Shown: positions 46,761-58,668, counted from the first letter of the stretch. The stretch: DNA of 64,000 nucleotides from Lytechinus variegatus (GCF_018143015.1 NC_054748.1:15552967-15616966); one strand, 5' to 3'. Numbers and translations: made by a program. Notes: generated by a model not told the origin, from the sequence alone.

Positions 46761-46937
46761 CTCCAAAGACCACTCGCTTGGTGTCTCATCCTCCTCCCAT
46801 CCTGCCTCTCTCTCTCTATCATAACATTCCATGATCTACATAGAGCTTGACCCACATTCTGATAGGAGGTCGGGGTGGTGCTCAGTCTGTACACCCGTGG
46901 CGCCAAGGTATTTCGGAAGAAGGGGTAGGGGCAAGAT

Positions 46938-47160
46938 CATTGGCGGATCCAGAGGGAGGTGGGAGGGGGGGGGCAGAGCCGGTCCGTGCCTAGTCTGCTA
47001 TGCAGACTCTGAATGGCTCGTGAGGTGGGATCTGCTACTGGTTTGCGAAGCAAACCAGCCTGAAAGGGTGAGCGAAGCGAGCCATGGATCTGCTACTGGT
47101 TTGCGAAGCAAACCAGCCTGAAAGGGTGAGCGAAGCGAGCCATTTCAGAGTCTGCTTCTT
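46938..47160. mobile_element. G-run element with a 58-bp tandem duplication and inverted edges
   Basis: It starts 'tggcggatccagagggagg' with G runs. 47028-47085 and 47086-47143 are identical 58-bp units holding the hairpin GGTTTGCGAAGCAAACC and 'gtgagcgaagcgagcc'. The edges 'gcagactctgaatggctcg' and 'cgagccatttcagagtctgc' are inverted around the pair. Confidence 0.75.
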
Positions 47161-47484
47161 CTTTGGAAATCTTGTTCCCACGGTCAAAATAAGTCCCACC
47201 CACCCAAAATTTCAGAGAGCTTTCATTGGATAACTTCATCTGTCTATCAACCAAATTTTAGGACCCCTGAGGAGTAAGATAATCCCCTACTTTAACCACA
47301 GAGCCACGAGCAGGGTTATTATATAATACCCTGGCTCAGGCCATCAGAAAGTGTTTACATATGACATTCCACTGAGCAGCTTCATGTATGGCTCCATTGC
47401 CCAAACCAATACATATTGTGTATGCATGGTAGTGGATAGCTCTATTATGGTATTATCATTATCAAACACTTTTCATCATATCTA

Positions 47485-48063
47485 ACTCATTCAATTCAAT
47501 TCAATCTTTATTTCACAAATAGTATAAAAATACAAGGAAACATCAAATAATGCGATTAGATAATAAAAATGAATTCCGGGGCTTCCAATGAAGGTAATAA
47601 GAAACCTGTGAGGCTGGATCACCAAAACATATTAGAAAACACAACATTAATACAAAACAAAATGTCAATCATTATAATAATTAGTGCAGGAAAAGGGAGG
47701 AAAAAACAACGACACAATTACAAAGAACACGAGTTGAGGGGTCTATACAGTACAAGTATGCATCGATATCGACTGCGAGAATTAATAATCATTTCCTAGA
47801 AAATTTGCATACTGTTTTCTAAAGGGAGATAAAAATTGTGAATTAGTTATTATTTGGGGAATCTCATTCCATTGTTTGGGACCTACATAACCCAGCTTCG
47901 TGACTAGACCTGATAGACCATAAATGAAATTTATTGGAAGAACGGGCATTATGGTTATGAACTTGATTACTGTATTGAAAAAAGATCTGAAAACTCTACA
48001 TGGGTAGCAACCTCTGCTTGTACGTATACATAAATATTGTGAGTTCTTGCTTATTAATATCAT
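47485..48063 (-). mobile_element. LINE 3' end (reverse transcriptase C-terminus and tail), minus strand
   Basis: Minus-strand translation around 47785-47890 gives YVGPKQWNEIPQIITNSQFL then SPFRKQYANFLGNDY, the 'GPK.WN.IP..I.....L..F+K' signature at the end of non-LTR reverse transcriptases. The 3' UTR ends in 'gattgaattgaattgaatga' (minus strand, near 47490), the same tail type as the remnant at 21480. It is 5'-truncated. Confidence 0.75.
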
Positions 48064-48075
48064 AAGGACAGTTTC

Positions 48076-48548
48076 TTAAAGTTCAAGACCACCCCAGGAA
48101 AATGGGAAAATGCTGACTTGAATAAATACTGAAAAATCAAACTAGCATATAGTGCAAAAAAATTCATCAAAATCGAATGTAAAATAAGAAGTTATGACAT
48201 TTCAAAGTTTCGCTTATTTTTAACAAAATAGTTATATGAACGAGCCAGTTACATCCAAATGAGAGAGTCAATGATGTCACTCATTCGCTAAAATAAATAG
48301 TGAGTGGATGATGTCATAGTCTCCTCATTTGCATACCAGCTAGGATGTGCACATAATTTAAATTAAGCAAAACTTTGAAATGTCAAGACTCTCTTATTTT
48401 ACATCCGATTTTGATGAAATTTTCAGTGTTATGCTTGTTGGATTTTTCTCTTTTTATTCAAATCAACCTTTTTGTTCAGTTGGACTTGTCCTTTAAAGGT
48501 CAAGTCCACCTCAGAAAAATGTTGATTTGGATCAATGGAGAAAAATCA
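48076..48548. mobile_element. Fold-back MITE, family A, shortened copy, plus a second truncated left end
   Basis: 48076-48496 has both TTAA-bordered ends but lacks part of the centre. Directly after it, 'aaaggtcaagtccacctcag' at 48494 begins another left end that breaks off by 48548. Confidence 0.8.
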
Positions 48549-49150
48549 TTCACCTTTGTATTGAAAGTGCTTTTATGCCAGCCATAATACCAGTAGTAAA
48601 GACGTACAGTTATGCATGTGACAAATCTGGTACTTTCAATTCAAACTCATAAGTATGCTGAATGACAATGTTGGCTTTTAATGTTGATTTAAATAAGATT
48701 TTTTAAATTTTAATATGATTTTTTTCTAACAGATTTTTTTTAAAACAAAGCGCAAACACCCCAAATTTAACCCTTTACACTGACATCAATTTTAAGATCA
48801 TACATTTCACCACTAAGAATATTCTTAACTATATTTCATTATCAAATCCAGTCAAAATATAATTTACAGAAAGTATTAAAGCCATGAATAGGCTGACATT
48901 TTCTGCTGTGTCTAAAGTGAATGTAGAGAGCTTCTACTAATTGGTTCAAAGGAACTGTCTTGGTACAGCTAATGCTGCAAAGTTGGTGTTCATTTTAAAA
49001 CTCTGAACATTTAATGAGAATCAGTTTATTTGGAAGAATTCCATGACTCAGAGATTCAAATTCTCCAAAGAGAAACATTTTTAAAATCTTATTTTCAAGC
49101 CCATGATTGAAGATCATAATGTTAAAGAAAACTGCACTTATCTTTTGTTT
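48549..49150. other. Intergenic, nothing recognised
   Basis: AT-rich sequence with no supported gene or repeat. Confidence 0.4.
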
Positions 49151-49915
49151 GTTTCAACCCCAAGTTGTTCTTTGAGCCAAATTGGAACAACTGTTTCAAA
49201 GCATTGGCTTGCAAAACTTTGACCGACTGCATTCAAACTTAAAGAAATGGACCAGGCTGAAAATATTCACGTCTAGATAAATAGAGTAAAATGATGAAAA
49301 TTTCACAAAAATTTGATGACAAATAATGAGGTTATTGTATTTTAAACTTATCAGTATTTTGTGAAAAACAGTTATATTTACATCGTCATGAATATTCATT
49401 TGGTGGGTTAATGATGTCACATCCCATCTTTCCTTTTTCTTATAACACGAAATCATAATTATTTCATTTTTTCATACATGTGTAAATAATGTTTCTCCAT
49501 TATGATGAAATAAGTTGCGGCAATAAATAACTAATGTACTTAATTAGTTCTCAAATCAATTTTTTTTAGTTCTTGGTAAATTCTTTTTTTAATAAACCTA
49601 ATATCATGTAATTATGATAAAAGAACAAGTGGAGATATGCCACCATCAGCCCAACTAATGGATATTCATGAAGACATGCCTAGTTTCACCGGAAAGATGG
49701 AAAAGAAATCTTTAAAATTCAATAACTTTGTTATTTGTTATGCGATTTCGATCACATTTTCAGCATTTTGAATTTTACTCTATTAATCAGTGAGATTATA
49801 AATAAATTTTTCCAGCCTGGACAATTCCTTTAAGTTCTTCTTTGAGCCATAGTTGGAACTATTGGACTATTTCAAAGCATTTGCTTGCAAATTTTTGACA
49901 AACTTGCAAGTTGAT
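49151..49915. mobile_element. TTAA-bordered fold-back MITE between two diverged ~75-bp direct repeats
   Basis: The MITE, about 49240-49834, has ends 'aaatggaccaggctgaaaat' and 'ttccagcctggacaattcct' and TTAA borders. The flanks 'tctttgagccaaattggaac' (49171) and 'tctttgagccatagttggaa' (49840) continue with 'caaagcatt(g/t)gcttgcaaa', so the host site was already a tandem duplication. Confidence 0.7.
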
Positions 49916-50154
49916 TTAAATGATTTCTTTCACAATAAACTTGAATACCTGCAGTATTTGGCAGTTGTTAGAAGTTTTCCAAAAAATAAGAAAACGGGTT
50001 CCCTTATACTACTGTGTCGGCCTATTTATTTGAATAAGACATATAAAATAATAAAATGATAAACTATTGGTCTAATGGGTCACCAGAGACATTGCAGAAT
50101 TTTACTTTTATTGTACTCCATTCAAAACATTCACTAAAAACTGTACAAACACAT

Positions 50155-52270
50155 AGGCGAATCCAGGGGGGGCCCGAGGGGCCCGGGCCCCCCCTGTTGG
50201 CGGAGCAAAAAAAAAAGAAAAAAAGGGGAAAAGAAAGCAAAAAAAGAAAAGGAAGGGAAAAGAGAGGAGAAAAGAAGAAAGGCAAACATAAGAGGAGGAA
50301 CATGATTGAATTAAATAACATGAGGGGAAGACTTTGAAAATATTTTTTTGAAAAATCTATCTGTTAGGATTTAAAATTTTCGCTCGCGCTCGCATTGTCT
50401 TTTAGGGGATTTGCATATCTTGCTCAATATGAAGCTTAAAATATCAAACTTCGAAGTCAATTTACAAAACATATTTCACCTGGGAAATTGAACTTTCATT
50501 ATTTTGTTTGATTTACAAATAGATTTTTAAAAAGTGCTCTGTAAAAATGTCTGTGTTATGGTCTGAATATTATCATTTTCTGCTTGCGCTGCGCGCTCGC
50601 AAAATTTGATTTATCACTATTATTTTTCTGTATTCCATAAAGTTCTCAAAATATCCCAATTCATGTAAGATTGTCAACACGTATCAGCTAGCGCTGCAAG
50701 CTAGCATTTTGATTAGTGAGTTATGTACATCCAAATATTAATTCTAAATCAAACTACTTTGATGACAGTTTATCAAAAATTTCGGCTCGCGATTTCCGCT
50801 CGTATTGATAGATATTGTCATGCATCTTATGCATAATTACAAAAGTGTTTTAAATGTCCAGTTTTCAGGCCTTAATAACAGATTTCGCGCTCTCATGCTT
50901 TGGAAGAGAAATAGGAAGATAGTCATCATTTTCATATGATGACATAGTGCCCTTATAGAATATGTCCCGGTCCTATGTAAAAACTCAAAGTAATAATAAT
51001 AAAATACAACAGCACTTTTTTAACTGTCATCCATCACAATTCACAATTTTCCCACAAAGTGTTTGCAATACAGAGCTTAAATTGACCCTTTGTGAGATCG
51101 GAATATCATATATTTAGCTCGCGCTATGCGCTCGCTTTATTGAATTTCATGATAAGAAAGGTACTTAGAATACCCAAATTCTAGGTGCAATTCTAAAACA
51201 CACGTTTATTCAGATACGCAGATTGTTCTCTATTTAAATCATTATCCAGTTTCAGATCACAATATCAAAAAGTGTCTGCTCGCGCTTTGCGCTCGCATTA
51301 TTAATGTATGAAAATTGATAATAACTTATCCTTTTCATTATTTACAAAACATGATAGAGTGTCCAGAATTTTTCCGCTCGCGCTTCGCGCTCGCATCAAT
51401 AAAGTTTAGTTTATATACATAGAGTCCTTCCAAGATTACAAAAAAGTGCTTAGAACTTTATTCAGGTAAAAAAGGTCCAAATTTTTCAGCTTGCGCTTCG
51501 CGCTTGCAATATTTGAATGTTGAAATATGTAACGTCTTTAATGGCTAAAAGCAAGCAGTCCATAACACGTACAATTTCGAGCAGTTCAAAACGTATGCAA
51601 AAATTTTCTGCTCGCGCTCTGCGCTCGCATTATTAATGTAAGGAAGATCCCCACTTACTCATCCATTTCATGATTTACAAAACTAATTTAAGAGTGTCTT
51701 GTTCAGTAGGTCTAAATATCGACATTTTTTGCTCACGCTTCGTGCTCGCATGTTTAATTATATACCTATTCTGTTAAGTTACAGAAAGTGCTAAGAATTT
51801 CCATTCCTTAGGTAAAAATGTCAAAAATTTTCGGCTCGCACTTCGCGCTCGCATTATTTGATTTTTTAAAATATGTAACGTCTTCATGGCTAATTGCAAG
51901 CAAGTATTTAAAAGTACTTTTTCCATCACTTCATTTCTGCTCACTCTTTACGTTCGTATAAACTTGCATACACATTTTTTTTTTCAGGAAAACAAACATT
52001 TCCGAGAATGTTCAAAATTTTATGAAAAAGTATAAGATTTCCAAAAAAATTTAGCTCGCGCTTAGCGCTTGCATTATATAAATAAGGGTTATGGTATTAC
52101 ACATTTATGTTTCATAAGAATAAAGCTAAAAAGTGACCATTAGGACTACCCCTTCAAAGAAACAAAAAATCCCGGCAAAAATCATATTCGAGCGGCCGAT
52201 CATGATCGGGGAAAATATGGCTGAAAAAATTCCGGGCCCCCCCCCCTATTCGCGAAAGCTGGATCCGCCA
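50155..52270. mobile_element. 2.1-kb element with G/C-run ends and a ~110-bp periodic array
   Basis: The left end 'taggcgaatccaggggggg' and the right end 'cccccccctattcgcgaaag' then 'ctggatccgcca' are inverted. Inside, a GC-rich phrase recurs at about 50383, 50580, 50690, 51117, 51277, 51385, 51498, 51620, 51733, 51833 and 52054. Its best form, CGCTCGCGCTTCGCGCTCGC, is an exact mirror repeat. The AT-rich spacers share 'tacaaaa', 'agtgct(t)agaa' and 'tcaggtaaaaa' phrases. No protein is encoded. Related remnants lie at 2176, 19650, 38870, 46938 and 54558. Confidence 0.75.
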
Positions 52271-52866
52271 CTCAAAAAGAAATCCTTTTGGCGAAGGGCA
52301 CTAAAATGTATAGTTGCTATGATTTAGTCATGTTAGTGCCCTTTGCCAAGAACATTCATCCATTTTTAAAATAAAAATGTACATTTTACTGAATCTTTTT
52401 CAGTGAACTGGCTGAATGAAGCACAATCTCACTCAGAATGTCTGAACAGGCTTTTTCTGGTAGGATCCAAGGTTATAACCCATCCTGGCAAAATTTATGT
52501 TGAGATTCAGTCTAATAAGTTCAGAGTTCCTGTACTTTTCTTACTTGAAAACTGTCCTCTAAACACTTCTGAAGTTTGACATAAAGAAATAAGAACTGTT
52601 TTACTATCAACAAAGTCCACTCATACATACAAGTCGAGTAGGGGTCCCATATAGGCTACATGTACATCTTTGGTTTTGCAAGATTGACTTGATTAAGTTG
52701 ATTTTATTGATTTGATTTCAATTGTTATGAGTAGATATAAAGGGTTTATTCCTTTTCTCATGATATAAAGTTGGTAAAATCTTACTCTTTTGAATTTAAA
52801 AAGTAAACTGCCACAAACAATAAATGAAAAAAAATCCAAATTTGTAGATGTTCCAATGGAAGTGAT
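52271..52866. other. Intergenic, nothing confirmed
   Basis: An acceptor-like 'gaatctttttcag' at 52391-52403 is followed by 58 open codons (NWLNEAQSHSECLNRLFLVG...) ending at 52578. I do not recognise the peptide and it has no partner exons. Confidence 0.3.
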
Positions 52867-54091
52867 TTAAAGGACAAGTCATGCACCCCAACAAAAAGCT
52901 GCTTTGAACATGTTGAATAGTAAGAGAAAATCAGACAAGCATAACCCTGAAAATTTCATCAAAATCCAATCTAAAAGAAGAAAGTAATGAAATTTTAAAA
53001 TTTTGCTTAATTTAAAAAGAACAGTTGTATTTATATGCAAATCCTTGTCGGTATGCAAATGAGGGGACCGATGACATCACTCACTATTCATTTTGTATTT
53101 TATTATGTGAAATATTTTTATGAACAAAAAAAATCCCCCCCCTGAACATGTGGGATTACATTGTTTTAACATTTTGTAGTTTAAACAAGAGTATTTTTTA
53201 CATTCTTAAAAATTGAAATGTTGTATTATTCGAACAGTACAAATACAAAAGAAATAGTGAGTGAGTGACATCATCGACTCTATGATTTCCATATCACTGA
53301 ATTGTCCATATAACTAAGGGCCTTTTCATAAAGCTGTTAATAAGTTAAGGGCGATTTTAAAGGACATATCCACCCCACCAAAAACTTGATTTGAATACAA
53401 AGAGAAAAATTCAACAATCATAACACTAAAAATTTCATCAAAATCGGATATAAAATAAGAAAGTTATGACATTTCAAAGTTTCGCTTATTTGTAACAAAA
53501 CAGTTATATGAAAGAGCCAGTAACATCCAAATGAGAGAGTCGATGATGTCACTCACTCACTATTTCTTTTTTTTTTTATTGTTTGAAATATGAAATATTT
53601 TGATTTTCTCGTCATTGTCATGTGAAATGAAGTTTCATTCCTCCCTGAACACATGGAATTCCATTATTCTAACATTTTGTGCTTCAGGCAAGGAGGTCCT
53701 AATCATCAAATTCGTAAATTTGAAATATTGTATAATTCAAACAATAAAAAAACAAAAGAAATAGTGAGTGAGTGACATCATCGACTCTCTCATTTGGATG
53801 TAACACTGGCTCGTTCATTATTTTGTTGAAAATAAGCGAAACTTTGAAATGTAATAACTTCTTTATTTTACATCCGATTTTGATGAAATCTTTAGCATTG
53901 TGCTTGTCAGTTTTCCTCTGTTGATTCAAATCAACATTTTTCTGAGGTGGACTTGACCTTTAAGAACGACTTATGATCCTCTCTTACGCGATAAATCATC
54001 GCCAATATATATACTATTTACCACAAGAAACGATCACCAATCGTTCTTAAAGTCGCTCTTATACGAACAGCTTTATTAAAACACCCACCGG
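52867..54091. mobile_element. Nested fold-back elements: family A inside a small 4482-type MITE
   Basis: 52867-53316 is a diverged family-A copy. 53318-54091 is a small fold-back ('ggccttttcataaagctgtt' to 'aacagctttattaaaacacc') whose middle is split by a complete family-A MITE at 53357-53963 with TTAA at both edges. Confidence 0.8.
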
Positions 54092-54557
54092 TTTGTGAAA
54101 AATAAGCGAAACTTTAAGATGTTTTATTACTATCCTATTTTACAGCCAATTTTGATGTAGTTTCCAGCGTTATTCTTTGATTTTTCTCTATTTTTATTCA
54201 ATTAAACTTTTTTTCTGGGGTGGATATGACCTTTAAAGTAATGATTTGAAAAAATAATCATCATAGTGATTTAAATCAGCCAATCCTGCTGAATGAACTG
54301 AATATGAAAACAATTAGCTTTGTCAACACATGCAATGTCGATGCCAAAGATGTGAAAATTGCATATAGTTATGCCCGGGAGGTATATGTATATGCCTTGA
54401 TGCTTTATTTACTAGTGCAAACTGCATACATGTATGTGCCCCATTGGTTTGAAGGATAATTATTTCGTTTCCAAATATTAATTTGTTGGATTTGAATTGT
54501 GGAAAGTAGGTCACATCTTTGTTGTCTGTTAAATATGTGCTTACCAGTATCATTTCA
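54092..54557. other. Intergenic; end fragment of a MITE, then nothing recognised
   Basis: 54092-54240 still carries family-A-like right-arm sequence ('ggggtggatatgacctttaa'). The rest is unremarkable AT-rich DNA. Confidence 0.45.
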
Positions 54558-55070
54558 TAGGCGGATCCAGGGTGGGCCCAAAGTGTCCGCCCCCCTTATA
54601 TTGGCAGAACTAAAAGAAGGAAAAAGGCGGAAATAAAAAAGAAAAAGAAGGGAGAAGAGAGGAAGAAGATAAAAAAGAGAAGACAAGAGAATAAGATAAG
54701 GTCAGGGGAACTCCGGGAAAATAACAAAAATATGTAAAATTTTCGCTCCCGCTTCGCGCTGACATTGCATGAGATACATATCTTATTTCAGTTCGGACAT
54801 CGAGCTTTCATTATTTTGTTTTACAAATGATTTTTTCATAAGTGCTTTGTAAAATGTCCGTTTTATGGTGTGAATATCAACATTTTCAGCTTTCGCTGTG
54901 CGTTCGCATTATGTAATTTGAGTCAAGTACTGTACATATTGTCTTTGTGTATTACATTAAAGTTTCAAAATATCCCTTCCGCTGATGTGTCTGATTGTGA
55001 AAAAGTAGGCATATGAGCTAGCGCTCTGCGCTAGCATTTTTGATTGGTAGGTCCAGTATAGAAAACGGTT
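54558..55070. mobile_element. Truncated relative of the 2.1-kb GC-phrase element
   Basis: It begins 'aggcggatccagggtgggcc' and carries three degraded phrases: 'gctcccgcttcgcgctgac' (54744), 'gctttcgctgtgcgttcgc' (54890) and 'gctagcgctctgcgctagc' (55017). The right end is missing. Confidence 0.7.
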
Positions 55071-55139
55071 CTGTACATTAATCAATCAGTTCCATTATAA
55101 TGTAGAAATGATAAAGATACATCATTTAAAAACAGGATA

Positions 55140-55430
55140 TTTAAGGAAGGGAAGAAGAATGAGAGAGCAAGTGAAAGATAAAACGAAAATAAAAATAAGA
55201 AAGAAGGAAAGGAAAGAATGAAAGAGTAAAAGAGAGAGAAAGAAAAAAAATGGAAAAAAAGAAGGAAAGAGTGAATGAATGAAAGAAAGAAAGAAAAAGA
55301 TAAAAAGTAAGTGGGTCACAGGAAAAGAAGAAGAGAAAAAAAGAAAGAAAACAGAAGAGAAGAAAGAAAGAGGAAAAGAAAAAATCAAGAAGAATCAAAG
55401 GGAAAAAAAGGAAAACGCATGATCAATTTA
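55140..55430. repeat. (GAAA)n / GAAG-rich low-complexity tract
   Basis: About 290 bases of nearly pure purine. Phenylalanine/leucine/serine-rich frames on the other strand are artefacts. Confidence 0.9.
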
Positions 55431-56608
55431 GGTTTTTAGAGCATATTTTTAGAAAAACTGAATTGAAATTTAATGCATGAGTGAACATGAAATACAACTT
55501 TTCACTTTTTCAAGTGGATCTCAGCAATGTGTTCATGGAAGTCAGAATAGGGACAGGACTTAGGTGTGGGAATTAGGTTGACGGGATATGGGTCAACAGA
55601 CTACTTAAACCTACACCCCCCGTCCCCTCTGTCCCTCCCCCCCCCCTCTCTCTCTCTACCCCATTCACCCCTCCTGAGAGACTCGTCTTTTCTAGGGTAA
55701 GACTGGGTTAAAGGGCCATTCTTCTTTGTGTTCTCTTACAAATTACATATCATGTACTCACCCCCTATCTTTTTCCTGGATGGTATTAAAACTTAAATGC
55801 CAAGTGACTTATGGTTGATGGCTCTTTCTTTTCCATTGAATGATTATTAAGAACTTGACTAATTATGATGATTTATGAACTGATTTTATTGAAAAAGCTG
55901 AATGTTCGATTAATAATTTATTGAAAAAAAGTTTAATATTTGAATGATCACATTGATTGAGTTGATTTACTAACAGACTGTTGATTGAATGAAAGTTGAT
56001 GTACCAAATTTCAGAATTTATCATCAAATTGATAGTCCGCTCTGCACTTAATGCGTACATGTAATAGCAATCTCAACAGGAGGGGGAGGGACAGACCTGT
56101 AGGAGGGAGGCTAAACGATCTGTTGACCCTTTTCCCATCAGCTTACTTCACCCACTGAAGTCGTTTCTTATCCCTATTCTCATGAATCCAATGAACACAC
56201 TGCTGAGACCCACATTGTAAAGTTAAAATGTTGCGCTAAAGATTGCAATTCACGCTCACTCATGCGTGGAATTTCAATTTGTTAATTCTTAAAATTTGCT
56301 CCAAAACCTAAATTGATAATGATTGATCATTGATTTATCAAAACACCCTCAACTTTTGCAAGTTCCAAGGGACTAGCCTCTCAAAAACTGAAAGGAACTG
56401 AAAGGCTAATTCCTGCCCACCCTAATTTTCATACCCTTTGTTTAAGTGGGCACTGCTCACTCAAACATGAATAGTTTTTCAACATTTTGGTGTCATTTGA
56501 AAGATGACTTTATTAGCTTTCCATATATGTAAGTCTCTCCTCCCAAAGTGATATACTTTTTATTTGGCAGCCATTTCAAAAGTGTATAGTTTTTTTTGGG
56601 ACGCACTG

Positions 56609-56640
<32 letters not shown>

Positions 56641-56655
56641 CATGTGCGCGGTTTA
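55431..56655. other. Gene-poor stretch, with a mariner-type end
   Basis: A C-rich run is at 55610-55650. 'ttttttttgggacgcactgta' at 56588-56609 is a mariner-type right end without a visible left end, followed by (TA)n. Nothing else is recognised. Confidence 0.45.
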
Positions 56656-57057
56656 TTTCTAAATCGTCTAATGCCCATTCATCCAATTGCCAACTCATCT
56701 ACTACCATTGGGTCTATCATCAGTTTGTCTACTCACCACGTGGTCTACTTTTATTTAGTCTAATGCCATTTGTTCTTGTAACCAGTTGATCCGATAGCCA
56801 TTAAGTCCATGTACCAATTGATTTGATTAAACTAAAGTTTTGATTGTGCAAAGTGAATGAAAAGAAAATGAGTATAAGACCAACTGGGTATTAGGTGAAA
56901 TGGTGATTAGAGGAAGTGATGATTGGACCAAATGGTTATTGGACCACATGGATGTTAAATAGATGATATGTTGATGGACAGAATGGCATTGGACTGAATG
57001 AAGGTTGACCATGTTGTGAGTGGACGAGTTGGCAGTGGACTAATTGGCAATTTACCG
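56656..57057. mobile_element. 'Phrase-repeat' fold-back element P, copy 2
   Basis: It has the same order of phrases as 14415-14835: 'ccaattgccaactcatctac', 'cgtggtctac', and inverted 'gaccacatggatg' and 'gacgagttggcagtggac'. It ends 'ggcaatttaccg', only 18-20 bases before an HPS5 exon. The branch-point region of that exon therefore probably lies inside the element. Confidence 0.75.
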
Positions 57058-57075
57058 TGTGTGCTTTCGTTTTAG

Positions 57076-57403
57076 CCGCAACAGTTTCAAGGAAGCCATC
57101 CCCTCTACAGTCCCCAGCCCCTGGCTCTGTCCTTTACCGACCGACAAGTCTACCAGACCTCTCCCCCCATTCCTCATCCCAGCCTCGCTCCCTCAAAACG
57201 ACCCCTTCACCCACCATCCCTTCCCCAGCTTTGTCGCCTAAGAAGGAAGCACAGAGACCCTCGCCGGTAAGCTCCACCCTGCCCTCCCCCAACGTGATCA
57301 TAGCCGCAGCGTCGGGGTTACCTCATTCAAGTGGATTGATGGAAACACAGCAGATTATCTTGAACTCTACCGCTCAGATTAATCTCAAATCCGTCAAAGA
57401 CAG
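57076..57403 (+). CDS. HPS5: HPS5, middle block, exon 1 of 7 (Ser/Pro-rich linker)
   Basis: The acceptor is 'ctttcgttttag' and the donor GACAG|gtacac. The exon enters and leaves in phase 2. It encodes a long Ser/Pro-rich linker, beginning ATVSRKPSPLQSPAPGSVLY, and ends ETQQIILNSTAQINLKSVKD. That end aligns with the human HPS5 stretch around LVSLQAVKESVSSF, just after the disordered region that follows the propeller. None of the upstream propeller exons expected 5' of this one were found between 15.5 and 57 kb. The exon is intact and spliced in frame to the next. Confidence 0.85.
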
Positions 57404-57824
57404 GTACACGTACATGTATAATCCTATAATGTTGAAATATATAAAGTTACTTACTATTGAAATGTCTTTTGCTGGGGTGTATTTCAGAAATTGGGGTTGC
57501 ATGACTAATTTTTTTAGCATCATGTAGAAAACAAAGAAAATATCCCATAGCAGGAAAAAAGTCAGTTTCAACAAAAATCAGAGTTGATTCCTTTTGTCAT
57601 AAGACTGCAGCATAGTCCATATCACGCACCATTGTGCTTCCAAAGGGGGACTTGGATATAACTACCCTGGCTTAAGCCCAGCAACCCTTTTACACAGCAC
57701 ACAGGAATGAATTTCCTCTTCCGGGTTGAGTGGAGGTATATAGATCACGCTATATAGATGCATATTGTTTTTAGCACATGTATTTTATTGAAGATTAATC
57801 TTTTCCGCTTTCTATTCTCCTCAG

Positions 57825-58172
57825 CCTCGCCTCCAAATTAACCAAGACCAAGACCTTCCTCCAGTCCATCGGCGACAGCAACCCCCTCTCACCCAAGGAA
57901 GAGGAGCGTTCTGCACCCCCTCTCCAGCCACGCCCTTCCCCCTCCTCGAGCCCCATCTTGGCCAGTCCCACACACAGGAAAGTGTCCTCCTCAGCGAACC
58001 AGCACAAGGAGATTGCCTTTCAGCAGTCTACTGAGAGGTTCCAGCCTCCGCCGGGAACTTCACCTTCGCCTGGAGCTTGTTCACCTGATAATGGGGGATT
58101 TTCACAAGAGAGTGAAGAAATCGAAATTGATTCCAGGCTCGATGATGTGATTGAAGCTACAAAGACCGCTTG
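57825..58172 (+). CDS. HPS5: HPS5, middle block, exon 2 of 7
   Basis: The acceptor is 'tctattctcctcag' and the donor GCTTG|gtaatt. The exon is in frame with its neighbours. It begins SLASKLTKTKTFLQSIGDSN, matching the human segment KESVSSFVRKTTEKIGTLHT. It continues through a Ser/Pro- and Glu-rich part to RLDDVIEATKTA, which aligns with human ELKVATAEAMTKL. The middle is likely disordered and low in conservation. Confidence 0.86.
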
Positions 58173-58574
58173 GTAATTTATTGCCGAAGACCATGTTAAT
58201 TTGACTCGTCTTTTGTTGGAATTTATGCTTTCTTGATCTTACGTTGATCCGTAAAACGTACCTGTTTCGTTCTTTAACCCTAATATCATTTATGTAGATA
58301 TCATGTGATGTAATAATTTAATATTTCCAAATAATTCTAAATTATGTATATTGGGTAGCTCATAAAGATAAATGTAAAATAATTTAGTGTTAGACATGAT
58401 CAGTGATTGCTGCATACTGGCTCTTTTGAAATGAATCGACAAGCAGTTTCACTTTCACTTTTCTATGAATTGTGCATGTAATACAGTGCCAGAACTGTAA
58501 CCAAAGTCTGTGTGCAGTGGCTTTTATGCTGACTAGTTTACTGTATCATCATTTGTGATGTTTTTTTTTTGTAG

Positions 58575-58668
58575 CAAGCGAAGCTCAGAAGACCCTAAGA
58601 CCTGTTACGCCCCCAGCGCCATGAGAGGTGTTCTACTTGACTTGGGTTGATAAGCTAGAAGATACATA
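58575..58668 (+). pseudogene. HPS5: Broken duplicate of the start of the next HPS5 exon
   Basis: It has its own acceptor ('tttttttgtag') and copies the first ~90 bases of the exon at 58753: CAAG(C)GAAGCTCAGAAGACC, then the codons for YAPSAMRGVL. After GVL it has CTTG where the real exon has CAG. This one-base gain shifts the frame into a stop (TGA) within four codons. It sits 178 bases upstream of the intact exon, and homology fades after 'agaagatacat'. If spliced in, it would truncate the protein. Confidence 0.85.

Noticed and set aside
50378-52080. CRISPR-like appearance of regularly spaced GC phrases
   Set aside because: Phrases and spacers are both degenerate, spacers are related to each other, and the setting is an animal genome; it is a tandem array.
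52404-52578. 58-codon open stretch after an acceptor-like site
   Set aside because: Peptide not recognised and no neighbouring exon joins it; length is within chance.
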